A DNA stretch of 64,000 nt. Source: Halomonas cupida (lineage in GTDB: Bacteria; Pseudomonadota; Gammaproteobacteria; Pseudomonadales; Halomonadaceae). Each line of letters starts with the position of its first letter. The first letter of the stretch is position 1. Below the pieces are notes generated by a model, which worked only from the letters and a program-made list of their open reading frames with translations, was not told where the DNA came from and did not search any database. The translations under genes were made by a program, and so were the position numbers. The stretch spans positions 106,583-170,582 of the forward strand of contig NZ_FRCA01000011.1 in assembly GCF_900142755.1 (NCBI RefSeq), in the 5' to 3' direction. This document shows positions 8,511-16,674 of this stretch, in pieces.

Positions 8511-9158
8511 ATGCTGAAGTCACTGATGGTCGGACTGGTGGGACTGAGCCTGGCGACTGCCGCAGTCACCGCCACTGCCGCCGAGGAAGAAGGCTATACC
8601 CTGGCACCGAGTGAGGTGAACCTGAATGCCGACGACAGCAAGATCAATGTGACTGAGGTGTTCTGGTACGGGTGTCCGCACTGTTATGCCCTGGAAGACC
8701 CGCTCAACAACTGGGCCTCGGACCTGCCCGAGGATGTCGAGTTCCAGCGTCTTCCCGCCGTGATGGGCGACAATTGGCGCCCTCATGCCCAGGCCTACTT
8801 TGCCGCTGAAGAGCTGGGCATCGTCGATGAGATGCACGGGGACTTCTTCAATGCCATGCATCAGGACGGTCGCCAGTTTACCGATCCCGCCGAGATCGCC
8901 GACTTCTTCACCGACTATGGTGTCAGTGAGGAAGATGCTCTGAAGGCGCTGGACAGCTTCGGCGTCAAATCACAGATCAACCGCTCTCAGGCCACCACTC
9001 GTAACCTGCAGCTGATGGGCGTCCCGGCACTGGTCGTCGACGGTCGCTACATCGTCTCACCGCGCTCCGCCGGCAGCCTGGAGAACATGCCGCTGGTCGC
9101 CTCTCGCCTGGTGGAGCAGGTCCGCGAGGAGCGCGCCAGCCAGCAAGAGGCCGAATAA
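8511..9158 (+). CDS. dsbA: Periplasmic thiol:disulfide oxidoreductase DsbA
   Basis: DsbA introduces disulfides into exported proteins. The 215-aa precursor has a signal peptide (about residues 1-23, ending ATAA), the active site CPHC (C55-C58, context FWYGCPHCYALE) and the cis-proline loop MGVPAL near residue 168. Start choice is supported by AAGGAGA upstream of the ATG. It is followed after only 2 bases by an EEP-family gene. The interval from repeat copy A to the start (8389-8510) is probably its promoter region. Confidence 0.95.
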   Translation: MLKSLMVGLVGLSLATAAVTATAAEEEGYTLAPSEVNLNADDSKINVTEVFWYGCPHCYALEDPLNNWASDLPEDVEFQRLPAVMGDNWRPHAQAYFAAEELGIVDEMHGDFFNAMHQDGRQFTDPAEIADFFTDYGVSEEDALKALDSFGVKSQINRSQATTRNLQLMGVPALVVDGRYIVSPRSAGSLENMPLVASRLVEQVREERASQQEAE

Positions 9159-9160
9159 GC

Positions 9161-9967
9161 ATGCCGTCACTGGCCGATGCACGCTTCCCGGACCCGAACC
9201 GGGAACACCTGAAACTGCTGACCTTCAATCTGCAGGTGGGTATCCAGACATCGGCCTATCACCACTATGTGACGCGCAGCTGGCAGCACTTCCTGCCACA
9301 CCCAGAGCGCCAGCAACGCCTCGGCATGATTGCCGAGGTGTTGTCACGCTTTGACGTCGTTGGCCTACAGGAGGTCGACGGAGGCAGCTTCCGCTCCAGC
9401 CAGATCAACCAGGTTCAGTATCTGGCGGAAACGGCAGGCTTTCCCCACCACTATCAACAGCTCAACCGTAACCTGGGCCGTCTGGGTCAACACAGCAATG
9501 GGCTGCTGTCACGCCTGCAGCCCAGCCAGATCAAGGAACACAGTCTGCCCGGCACCCTGCCGGGGCGTGGTGCTATCCACGCTCGTTTTGGTGATGGGCC
9601 GGATGCACTGCATCTGATCGTGGCCCACCTGTCGCTGGGACAACGTACCCAGAAGCGCCAGCTCGACTACCTGAGTGAGTTGGTCACCCCATTGCATCAT
9701 GTGGTGGTCATGGGCGATCTCAACTGCACACCGGATCGCCTTCAGGCCCATGGGCGGTTCTGCGATGCCCTGCCGTTGCACCCGGTGCGCCCGGTGCCCA
9801 GTTACCCGTCCTGGCGTCCAAGGCGTGCCCTGGACCACATTCTGCTGTCATCCTCGCTGCAGGCCAACGAGGTGGAAGTCCTCGACCACCTGTTTTCCGA
9901 CCACCTGCCGGTGGCCATCGATATCCAGTTGCCGAAAGCCTGCCGTCACGCCATGGCAGCGGCCTGA
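9161..9967 (+). CDS. Endonuclease/exonuclease/phosphatase-family hydrolase
   Basis: A 268-aa protein without signal peptide. It shows the EEP-fold metal and catalytic motifs in order: FNLQVG near residue 25, GLQEVD near 68, the HLSLG block near 157, MGDLNC near 187 and the C-terminal SDHLPV motif. The family covers nucleases, phosphodiesterases and inositol phosphatases, and I cannot give a substrate. The start is 2 bases after the dsbA stop, so the pair is probably co-transcribed; the same pair occurs in pseudomonads. A second, unrelated-looking EEP protein lies at 58597. Confidence 0.85.
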   Translation: MPSLADARFPDPNREHLKLLTFNLQVGIQTSAYHHYVTRSWQHFLPHPERQQRLGMIAEVLSRFDVVGLQEVDGGSFRSSQINQVQYLAETAGFPHHYQQLNRNLGRLGQHSNGLLSRLQPSQIKEHSLPGTLPGRGAIHARFGDGPDALHLIVAHLSLGQRTQKRQLDYLSELVTPLHHVVVMGDLNCTPDRLQAHGRFCDALPLHPVRPVPSYPSWRPRRALDHILLSSSLQANEVEVLDHLFSDHLPVAIDIQLPKACRHAMAAA

Positions 9968-10142
9968 ACAGGCTCCGCCATTGGTGGCAGTGCCATGACA
10001 GCGACATGAGGCTTCACGTATAGTCAGCTCAAGCCTTCACCGTACTCTGGGGAAACACGTCACCAATGCCCTCTAGAGGCAAGGATGCGTTCCCTCGGTG
10101 AAGCCGCTCGACAATAACCAGAGCTATACTGGAAGCCCTCCG

Positions 10143-10703
10143 ATGCCCAACTCCCGTGGCCTACCCCGCCCATTAGCCGCTATCGACCACTGCTGTGAAT
10201 GCCTTGGCAAGTCCCTCGCCTGGTTGATCCTGGCGATGATGGCAATCCAGTTCCTGATCGTGGTGCTGCGCTATGCCTTCAGCGTCAACAGCATCCCGAT
10301 GCAGGAATCGGTGATGTACATGCACGCCGCTGTCTTCATGTTGGCCGCCGCCTATACCCTGCGCCACGATGGTCACGTACGCGTGGATATCTTCTACCGT
10401 GGCATGTCGTCGCGCGGCAAGGCGCTGGTCGACCTGCTCGGCACCCTGTTCCTGTTGCTGCCGGTGATGATCTTCGTGATCGCCACCAGTCTTGGCTATG
10501 TCGGCAAGTCCTGGCGAATTCTCGAGGGGTCACCGGATGCCGGTGGCATCCCCGGTATATTCCTGCTCAAGACGCTGATCCCGCTGTTTGCATTGTTCAT
10601 GATTGTGCAGGGCCTGGTGGAAGCCTGGCGCAAGGGCCTGATCATCGCCGGAAAACTGGACCCCGATGCACAGCCTGACCATGCCAACGAGGAGCACCTG
10701 TAA
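10143..10703 (+). CDS. TRAP transporter small membrane subunit (DctQ type)
   Basis: A 186-aa inner-membrane protein with four hydrophobic helices, the DctQ/TRAP small subunit that binds the large permease. The ATG at 10143 (MPNSRGLPRPLAAIDH) with GGAAG upstream is preferred over a GTG at 10098. The last base of the stop is the first base of the next ATG, coupling it to DctM. Together with the downstream large permease and binding protein this makes a complete Na+-driven TRAP importer in the order Q-M-P. Confidence 0.88.
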   Translation: MPNSRGLPRPLAAIDHCCECLGKSLAWLILAMMAIQFLIVVLRYAFSVNSIPMQESVMYMHAAVFMLAAAYTLRHDGHVRVDIFYRGMSSRGKALVDLLGTLFLLLPVMIFVIATSLGYVGKSWRILEGSPDAGGIPGIFLLKTLIPLFALFMIVQGLVEAWRKGLIIAGKLDPDAQPDHANEEHL

Positions 10704-12106
10704 TGCTTGAGTACATGCCTCTGGTGCTGTTCGGGGTCATCTGTCTGGTCTTGATGTTCGGCTATCCGGTCGCGTTGTCGCTGGCCGGTACTGCGCTGGC
10801 TTTTGCTGGCCTCGGCTACGGGTTGGAGTCCATCGGTATCGACGCCAACTTCGACGGCAGCTACCTCAACGCCTTCCCCAATCGTCTCTACGGCATCATG
10901 AGCAATACCACGCTATTGGCAGTGCCTCTGTTCGTATTGATGGGGGTGTTACTGGAGAAATCGCGGGTCGCCGAAACCCTGCTTGATGCCATGGCACTGC
11001 TGTTCGGCTCACTACGTGGTGGCCTGGGAATTTCCGTCACTCTGGTGGGCATGATGCTCGCTGCCTCTACCGGTATCGTCGGTGCCACTGTGGTCACCAT
11101 GGGACTGATGTCGCTGCCGACCATGCTCAAGCGGGGCTACAGCCCATCTCTGGCCACCGGCACCATCTGTGCCACCGGCACCCTGGGCCAGATCATCCCG
11201 CCGTCGATTGCGTTGGTCCTGCTCGGTGATGTGCTGTCATCCGCCTATCAGCAGGCACAATTGGAAATGGGCATCTTCAGCCCCAAGACCGTCTCGGTGG
11301 GCGACCTGTTCATGGGAGCGCTGGTGCCTGGCCTGTTGCTGGTCGCGGTGTACATCCTCTACGTCGGCCTGGTGGCACTGTTCAAACCCGAAGTCGCACC
11401 GGCGGTCAATCGCCGCGAGCTGATGGAAGAGATGGGCCACAGCAGCGGCCTCGGCCTGTTGCTGCTCAAGGGGCTGGTGCCGCCGATCATCTTGATCATT
11501 GCTGTGCTCGGCTCGATTCTCGGTGGCTTCGCCACACCTACCGAAGCCTCTGCGGTAGGCGCCTTCGGTGCCCTGGTGCTGGCCATCGCCTATCGCCGCC
11601 TGGACATGGCCACCCTCAAGGACGTACTGCGCTCGACCACCCATGTCACCACCATGGTGTTCCTGATCCTGATCGGTGCCGCATTGTTTTCGCTGGTGTT
11701 CCGCGCCTACGGCGGTGAGGAACTGGTGACTCACCTGTTCGAGGGCATGCCGGGTGGTGTCATCGGGGCCACCATTATCGTCATGCTGGTGATCTTCCTG
11801 CTCGGCTTCATTCTCGATTTCATCGAGATCACTTTCGTGGTGGTGCCGATTGTCGGCCCGATCCTGCTGGCCATGGGTCTCGACCCGATCTGGCTGGGCA
11901 TCATGATTGCCATCAACCTGCAGACCTCCTTCCTGACACCGCCGTTCGGTTTCGCGCTTTTCTACCTGCGCGGAGTGGCACCGGACTCGGTACCGACCTC
12001 GGCAATCTACCGCGGAGTCATCCCCTTTATCGTGCTGCAGCTCGGCATGCTGCTGGCGTTGTCCTTCTTTCCGCAATTGGCGACCTGGCTACCCTCACAG
12101 TTCTGA
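10703..12106 (+). CDS. TRAP transporter large permease (DctM type)
   Basis: A 467-aa polytopic permease with about 12 hydrophobic segments, normal for DctM. Conserved features include the GIVGATVVTMG helix near residue 135, the IIPPS(I) loop near 165 and GGFATPTEASAVGA near 275. It forms the transport channel energised by the sodium gradient and partners the subunits at 10143 and 12425. A perfect hairpin (12143-12166) follows about 35 bases after the stop, which could lower or delay expression of the downstream binding-protein gene. Confidence 0.92.
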   Translation: MLEYMPLVLFGVICLVLMFGYPVALSLAGTALAFAGLGYGLESIGIDANFDGSYLNAFPNRLYGIMSNTTLLAVPLFVLMGVLLEKSRVAETLLDAMALLFGSLRGGLGISVTLVGMMLAASTGIVGATVVTMGLMSLPTMLKRGYSPSLATGTICATGTLGQIIPPSIALVLLGDVLSSAYQQAQLEMGIFSPKTVSVGDLFMGALVPGLLLVAVYILYVGLVALFKPEVAPAVNRRELMEEMGHSSGLGLLLLKGLVPPIILIIAVLGSILGGFATPTEASAVGAFGALVLAIAYRRLDMATLKDVLRSTTHVTTMVFLILIGAALFSLVFRAYGGEELVTHLFEGMPGGVIGATIIVMLVIFLLGFILDFIEITFVVVPIVGPILLAMGLDPIWLGIMIAINLQTSFLTPPFGFALFYLRGVAPDSVPTSAIYRGVIPFIVLQLGMLLALSFFPQLATWLPSQF

Positions 12107-12424
12107 GACACCGGACTCCGAGCGTGACTCTTATACTGTGCGCCAGCGGGCAAATATGCCCGCTGGCTCCCCTCCTCCTTCTCTTCCGCTTGATCGCTGC
12201 CCAAAAGCAACCGTCTGTCGTTGGCTGGAGCGTGGACAGCCCGCATCGACAGCGTCCATGGGGTGTCTATAGTGTGAAAGCGGCGATTCGCCCCGGTTAC
12301 CCAGGCCTCAAAAGGGCCGATACAGCCACATAACGACAAATGAACCTCCCATCCTTTGACAACCATCTATTCATGACAACTATCCATTCATAACAACTAC
12401 CCACTAAAAACAAGGGGATAGATT
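12107..12424. other. Spacer between TRAP permease and binding-protein genes
   Basis: 318 bases without a convincing gene. A perfect inverted repeat, CCAGCGGGCA-AATA-TGCCCGCTGG, lies at 12143-12166; no U-run follows, so it is a stem-loop or weak terminator. The AT-rich part near 12350-12420, with a short near-repeat (tattcatgacaac / attcataacaac), may hold a separate promoter for the binding protein. Confidence 0.5.
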
Positions 12425-13534
12425 ATGCAACGCACGTCACTCACTCGTGCCATCGCGCTTGGTGCCACCACTGCCGCCCTGCTCTTCGCTACCCATGCCC
12501 AGGCGCAGGACACCTACGAATGGAAACTGGTGACCTCCTGGCCCAAGAACTTTCCCGGTGTTGGCCAGGGCCCAGAGCGCCTTGCCCAGTTGGTCGAGGA
12601 GATGTCCGATGGCCGCCTGACCATCGAAGTCTTCGGTGCCGGCCAGTTGGTACCGGGCTTCGAAGTCTTTGATGCTGTATCGGAAGGCACGGCCCAGATT
12701 GGCCATTCGGCGTCCTACTACTGGAAGGGCAAGGCCCCTGCGGCCCAGTTCTTCGCTGCCGTCCCCTTCGGCATGAATGCTCAGGAGATGAATGCCTGGT
12801 TGCACTATGGTGGCGGCCTGGAGCTGTGGAATGAGCTATATGACGAGTTTGGCGTGGAGGTGATGGCAGCCGGCGCCTCTGGTGTACAGATGGGAGGCTG
12901 GTACAACCGCGAGATCAATTCGGTAGCCGATCTGGAAGGCCTGAAAATGCGCATGCCGGGCCTCGGCGGCGAAGTCATGAGCCAGATGGGGGTAGCCATC
13001 GTCAATATGCCCGGCGGTGAAATCTTCACCTCCCTGCAGTCTGGTGCCATCGACGCCACCGAATGGATTGGGCCCTACAACGATCTGGCCTTCGGCCTGC
13101 ACCAGGCGGCCGAATACTACTATTATCCGGGCTGGCATGAGCCGACGGTGATGTTCGAGGCCATCGTCAATGACGAAGCCTGGGGCGAACTTCCCGCTGA
13201 CCTTCAAGCGATCCTGCGCAGCGCCATTCGTGACGTCAATCAGGATGTACTCGATGAGTACACTGCGCGCAACAACGACGCTCTGGCCACGTTGATCAAC
13301 GAGCATGAAGTGCAGCTGCGCCCGTTGCCGGACGACGTACTCGCCGAAGCCAAACGCATTTCTGCCGAGGTCGTGCAGGAACTGGCCGACTCCAGCGAAC
13401 TGGCGGGCCGGATCTACGAGTCCTACAGCGATTTCCAGCAGAAGGTCACCAACTACCACGCCATTTCCGAGCAGGCCTACTACAACGCCCGCAATCCGGA
13501 TGGAGAGGTCAGCTTCGACAACGCTGCAGAGTGA
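12425..13534 (+). CDS. TRAP transporter substrate-binding protein (DctP/TakP-like)
   Basis: A 369-aa periplasmic solute-binding protein with a signal peptide (residues 1-27, cleavage after AQA) and an AAGGGGATA ribosome site. The fold is indicated by the TRAP pattern of two lobes and a conserved region around residues 170-190 (GLKMRMPGLG). The N-terminal WKLVTSWPKNFPG start and the GAIDATEWIGPYND block resemble the TakP branch, whose characterised member binds 2-oxo acids. The ligand here is inferred only from that resemblance. It completes the transporter encoded at 10143-12106. Confidence 0.87.
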   Translation: MQRTSLTRAIALGATTAALLFATHAQAQDTYEWKLVTSWPKNFPGVGQGPERLAQLVEEMSDGRLTIEVFGAGQLVPGFEVFDAVSEGTAQIGHSASYYWKGKAPAAQFFAAVPFGMNAQEMNAWLHYGGGLELWNELYDEFGVEVMAAGASGVQMGGWYNREINSVADLEGLKMRMPGLGGEVMSQMGVAIVNMPGGEIFTSLQSGAIDATEWIGPYNDLAFGLHQAAEYYYYPGWHEPTVMFEAIVNDEAWGELPADLQAILRSAIRDVNQDVLDEYTARNNDALATLINEHEVQLRPLPDDVLAEAKRISAEVVQELADSSELAGRIYESYSDFQQKVTNYHAISEQAYYNARNPDGEVSFDNAAE

Positions 13535-13543
13535 TAGCCTCTG

Positions 13544-13570
13544 CCGGGGCCGTTTACCGGCCTCGGTTGT
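13544..13570 (+). terminator. Possible terminator after TRAP binding protein
   Basis: CCGGGGCCG (13544-13552) pairs with CGGCCTCGG (13558-13566), with one G-U pair and loop TTTAC, followed by TTGT. It lies 9 bases after the stop. The stem is strong but the T-tract is poor. Confidence 0.5.
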
Positions 13571-13635
13571 CGTTGAGGTGGCAGCAATACAGCAGCCAAC
13601 TGTTCAGGGGCCAGATCAACCCAGTTGGTATGGTT

Positions 13636-14070
13636 TCAACCAGTACAAAGGGGCCTCAGCCAACGCTCTGCAGCCCACAGCAGCACCGCATAGCGGCCAC
13701 CCTTGCTGAGCAGGATCCAGACGGTGGCACGCCACCAGGGCAATCGCACGATCCCGGCCATCACTGTCAGCGGGTCACCGAGTATCGGCAGCCAGGCCAG
13801 CAACAACGTTGCCTCTCCGCCACGCATATACCAGCGCTCGGCACGCTGCAGGCCACGTTCAGAGGCTGGGAACCAACGGCGCCCGATCCATTCTCGAGCA
13901 AAACGGCCCAGAGCGACATTGACCAGGCTTCCCAGACTGTTGCCGGTAGTGGCGACGATCCACAGCATGATCGCCGGCTCACCCTGGCACCACAGTGTCG
14001 CCAACCAGGCCTCGGATCCTCCCGGCAAAAGCGTCGCGCTGAGCAGAGCGACGATGAATAGGCTCAGCAA
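13636..14070 (-). CDS. YqaA-family (SNARE-associated/DedA-like) inner-membrane protein
   Basis: A 144-aa membrane protein resembling the YqaA/DedA superfamily: an N-terminal helix ending LLPGGSEAWL, a GNSLGSLVNVALGRF helix near residue 45, and a WLPILGDPLTVMAGI motif near 95. DedA relatives act in membrane lipid or proton-dependent transport; the function of YqaA itself is unclear. The start appears to be TTG at 14070, with an AGGAGCTCGCC ribosome site directly upstream on the minus strand. It is divergent from thiD. Confidence 0.8.
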   Translation of the reverse strand: MLSLFIVALLSATLLPGGSEAWLATLWCQGEPAIMLWIVATTGNSLGSLVNVALGRFAREWIGRRWFPASERGLQRAERWYMRGGEATLLLAWLPILGDPLTVMAGIVRLPWWRATVWILLSKGGRYAVLLWAAERWLRPLCTG

Positions 14071-14133
14071 GGCGAGCTCCTGTATGCTGTGTGATGTTGC
14101 ATCATTGTCTTATCCATTTCCCGGACCCGCTCC

Positions 14134-14964
14134 ATGTCTGCATCTGCCTCCATTCCCCATACCTTGACCATCGCTGGTTCCGATCCTTCAGGCGGTGCCG
14201 GTCTTCAGGGTGACATCAAGACTCTCTCGGCTCTCGGTACCTATGCCACCAATGTGATCACTGCGGTCATCGCCCAGAACACCCGTGGTGTACGTGAAGT
14301 CCACCCGGTGTCGGCCGAAGCCATTCGAATGCAGCTCGATCATCTGCTGGATGATGTGCGCATTGATGCAGTAAAGATCGGCATGGTGTCCAGCCGAGAA
14401 GTGGCAGAAACCCTGCGTGATGCTCTTGAAGCACGCCGTCCGCGCTGGATTGTGCTGGATCCGGTAATGGTCGCCAAGAGTGGTGACATTCTGGTCGATG
14501 CCGCCGGGATCAGTGCGGTGCGTGACGTGCTGGTGCCGCTGGCCGACGTGATCACTCCGAACCTTCCCGAGGCCGCTGTGCTGCTCGACATGGAGCCGCC
14601 GACCACGCCGGATGCCATGGAAGCCATGCTACCGGCCCTCAAGGCACTGTCGGCTCCCTATGTGCTGCTCAAGGGAGGTCATCTGGCCGGGGACAAGTGC
14701 CCGGATCTACTGGCGACTCCCCAGGGCGATCGCTGGCTGCCGGCACCGCGCATCGACACTGACAATCTGCATGGAACCGGCTGCGCACTGTCATCGGCGA
14801 TCACCGCCCAGCTGGCCCACTTGCCTGCTGGGGCCAGTCATGAGGATATCGTGCAAGCCATCAGCAGTGCCAAGCGCTGGCTGCATGAGGCGCTGGACGC
14901 CAGTCAGCAACTCAGGGTCGGCCAGGGCCGCGGGCCGGTTCACCATTTCCACGCCTGGTGGTAA
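14134..14964 (+). CDS. thiD: Hydroxymethylpyrimidine/phosphomethylpyrimidine kinase
   Basis: ThiD phosphorylates hydroxymethylpyrimidine and its monophosphate in thiamine synthesis. The 276-aa ribokinase-fold protein shows TIAGSDPSGGAGLQGDIKT at the N-terminus, DPVMVAKSG near residue 110 and the C-terminal anion-hole/catalytic GTGCALSSAI motif near 213. It stands alone here, away from thiG/thiS at 33.6-34.7 kb. I looked for a TPP riboswitch upstream and saw none. The ribosome site is weak. Confidence 0.94.
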   Translation: MSASASIPHTLTIAGSDPSGGAGLQGDIKTLSALGTYATNVITAVIAQNTRGVREVHPVSAEAIRMQLDHLLDDVRIDAVKIGMVSSREVAETLRDALEARRPRWIVLDPVMVAKSGDILVDAAGISAVRDVLVPLADVITPNLPEAAVLLDMEPPTTPDAMEAMLPALKALSAPYVLLKGGHLAGDKCPDLLATPQGDRWLPAPRIDTDNLHGTGCALSSAITAQLAHLPAGASHEDIVQAISSAKRWLHEALDASQQLRVGQGRGPVHHFHAWW

Positions 14965-15106
14965 GGGTCCTCGAAGCGACTCGTCGGTATACAGAATGAC
15001 GCCCTCGACTCGGCCCTCAGAGGCAACAGAGCGGTGTTGTGCTTGCGGTATCGACAACGGCCACCCATGCTGAAAGTCCATTCGCTGGTGATGTGAGGAG
15101 AGGGCC

Positions 15107-15952
15107 ATGTCTCGCACCCTGCTGTTTGCCTGTGATCTTTCCGCCGAGAACCGTGCCGCATTCGGGCGAGCCATCCGTCTGGCCAATGAAGAAGGCGCAC
15201 GGCTGGATATCCTTCATGTGCTGGATCCCTATCTGCCGCGTCGTGTACTGCGCGAGCTGGAAGCGGCGGTAGTGGATGATATCCAGGCAACGATGATCGA
15301 CCTGCGCGAGGACTACGCCCTCCCGGAGCCTCCGCATCTGATCCAGATCGTCACCGGCGCCGCCTTCGCCGAGATCATCCGTGAATCCCACGAGCGGGAA
15401 GCGGACATGATCATTCTCGGCACCCACCGCAAGCGCGGACATCCCGACCTGGTCAGCGGCACAACCCTGGCACGAGTACTACGCAGCGCTCCCTGCCCGG
15501 TTCTGACGGTCTGTCAGCCGCCGACCAGCGAATGGCGAGATATCCTCCTGCCATTGGATTTCTCTCTAGCCTGCCGACGCACACTGCGTGAGGCATTGAG
15601 CCGCTTTCCTGAAGCCCGTCTTGAGCTGCTGCATGCCTGGTCGATTCCCGGCGAGCGCGAGCTGGGCTCGGACAGCGGCTTTGCCAACTGGCGGGATCAT
15701 CAGGTCGCACGACTGCGCCATCAGTTGCAGAAGGATATCGACCAGTTGATGGAAGAGTTCAACCAGGTGCCAGAGCTGGAGCTTGTGCTGGAACAGGGCG
15801 AGCCACTGGATGTACTGATGGCTCACCTTCGCCGCCAGCCCCCCGACCTTCTCGCTCTGGGCAATCGCAGTCAATCCGGGCGTCATAGCCAGATCACCAG
15901 CCGCCTGTTGTCCGAGTTGCACTGCGACATCATGCTGTGTCGCGCCTGGTAG
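15107..15952 (+). CDS. Tandem universal stress protein (two Usp domains)
   Basis: A 281-aa cytoplasmic protein made of two Usp domains (about 1-140 and 145-281). The first has an ATP-binding-type G-x2-G-x9-G-S/T pattern around GTHRKRGHPDLVSGTTL. The second has a degenerate version around GNRSQSGRHSQITSRL, as in the UspE class. Usp proteins are linked to stress survival; the specific role is unknown. A clear GAGGAGAGGGCC ribosome site precedes the ATG. It follows thiD by 142 bases and precedes dtd. Confidence 0.87.
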   Translation: MSRTLLFACDLSAENRAAFGRAIRLANEEGARLDILHVLDPYLPRRVLRELEAAVVDDIQATMIDLREDYALPEPPHLIQIVTGAAFAEIIRESHEREADMIILGTHRKRGHPDLVSGTTLARVLRSAPCPVLTVCQPPTSEWRDILLPLDFSLACRRTLREALSRFPEARLELLHAWSIPGERELGSDSGFANWRDHQVARLRHQLQKDIDQLMEEFNQVPELELVLEQGEPLDVLMAHLRRQPPDLLALGNRSQSGRHSQITSRLLSELHCDIMLCRAW

Positions 15953-16040
15953 GACAGGGCTGATGGCGCAAGACCGGAAACGCTGACCGGCGCTCCTCGG
16001 GCATGATAATCTGCCCGCTTTTGCCGACGAGGATGCGCCA

Positions 16041-16478
16041 ATGAAAGCTCTGATCCAACGCGTTCGCCGCGCCAGTGTCGAAGTCGACGAACGTACCGTC
16101 GGAGCCATTGAGGGTGGGCTGCTGGCTCTCGTCGGCGTCGAGAAGGGTGACGATGAAGCCGCCGCCCTGCGACTGCTGCACAAGCTGCTCCATTATCGCG
16201 TATTCAGTGACAGTGACGGCAGGATGAATCTCAACCTGCAACAGGCAGAAGGAGGGTTGTTGCTGGTTTCCCAATTCACACTGGCAGCCGATACGCACAA
16301 GGGACTACGCCCTAGCTTCTCCAGTGCCGCACCTCCCGGAGATGGTGACCGGCTGTTCCATTATCTGGTCGACCAAGCTCGCCAACAGTGGTCCAGAGTG
16401 GCCACTGGGGAGTTCGGTGCCAACATGCAGGTATCGCTGATCAACGACGGGCCCGTGACCTTCCTGCTCGAGACCTGA
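16041..16478 (+). CDS. dtd: D-aminoacyl-tRNA deacylase
   Basis: Dtd hydrolyses D-aminoacyl-tRNAs (and Gly-tRNA(Ala)), preventing D-amino-acid misuse. The 145-aa protein has the family start MKALIQRVRRASVEV, the SQFTLAAD motif near residue 78 and the C-terminal NDGPVTFLLET motif near 134 that forms the cross-subunit active site with the Gly-Pro. Length is exactly typical. Confidence 0.95.
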   Translation: MKALIQRVRRASVEVDERTVGAIEGGLLALVGVEKGDDEAAALRLLHKLLHYRVFSDSDGRMNLNLQQAEGGLLLVSQFTLAADTHKGLRPSFSSAAPPGDGDRLFHYLVDQARQQWSRVATGEFGANMQVSLINDGPVTFLLET

Positions 16479-16644
16479 CCCAACCTTCTGTCCTTTACCC
16501 ATTCGATGTCGTTTGCCCACTCGACGCATTGAGCGCTCCATCCACCTCTGCTCATTCAGATAACTCTTATCCCTTGGTCGTATTTTGCGGCCATAAAGAT
16601 GCCTTTGCCTTGCAGTTTATGGAAATAATTACCAGAATCGCCAC

Positions 16645-16652
16645 TGTATACA
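16645..16652. promoter_or_regulatory. Palindrome upstream of NCS2 permease, possible operator
   Basis: TGTATACA, a perfect 8-bp palindrome inside an AT-rich stretch (16615-16660), lies just 22 bases before the permease start. Such palindromes are common GntR-type operators. No cognate regulator is adjacent, so this is a weak suggestion. Confidence 0.3.
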
Positions 16653-16674
16653 AAAACAAGCGGTGATCGTATCC

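Noticed and set aside
8233..8517. Small open frames inside the five-hairpin elements (also in the copies near 24.5, 33.5, 44.8 and 56.1 kb)
   Set aside because: Similar short peptides appear in several copies only because the DNA is repeated; frames differ between copies and no ribosome sites are present.
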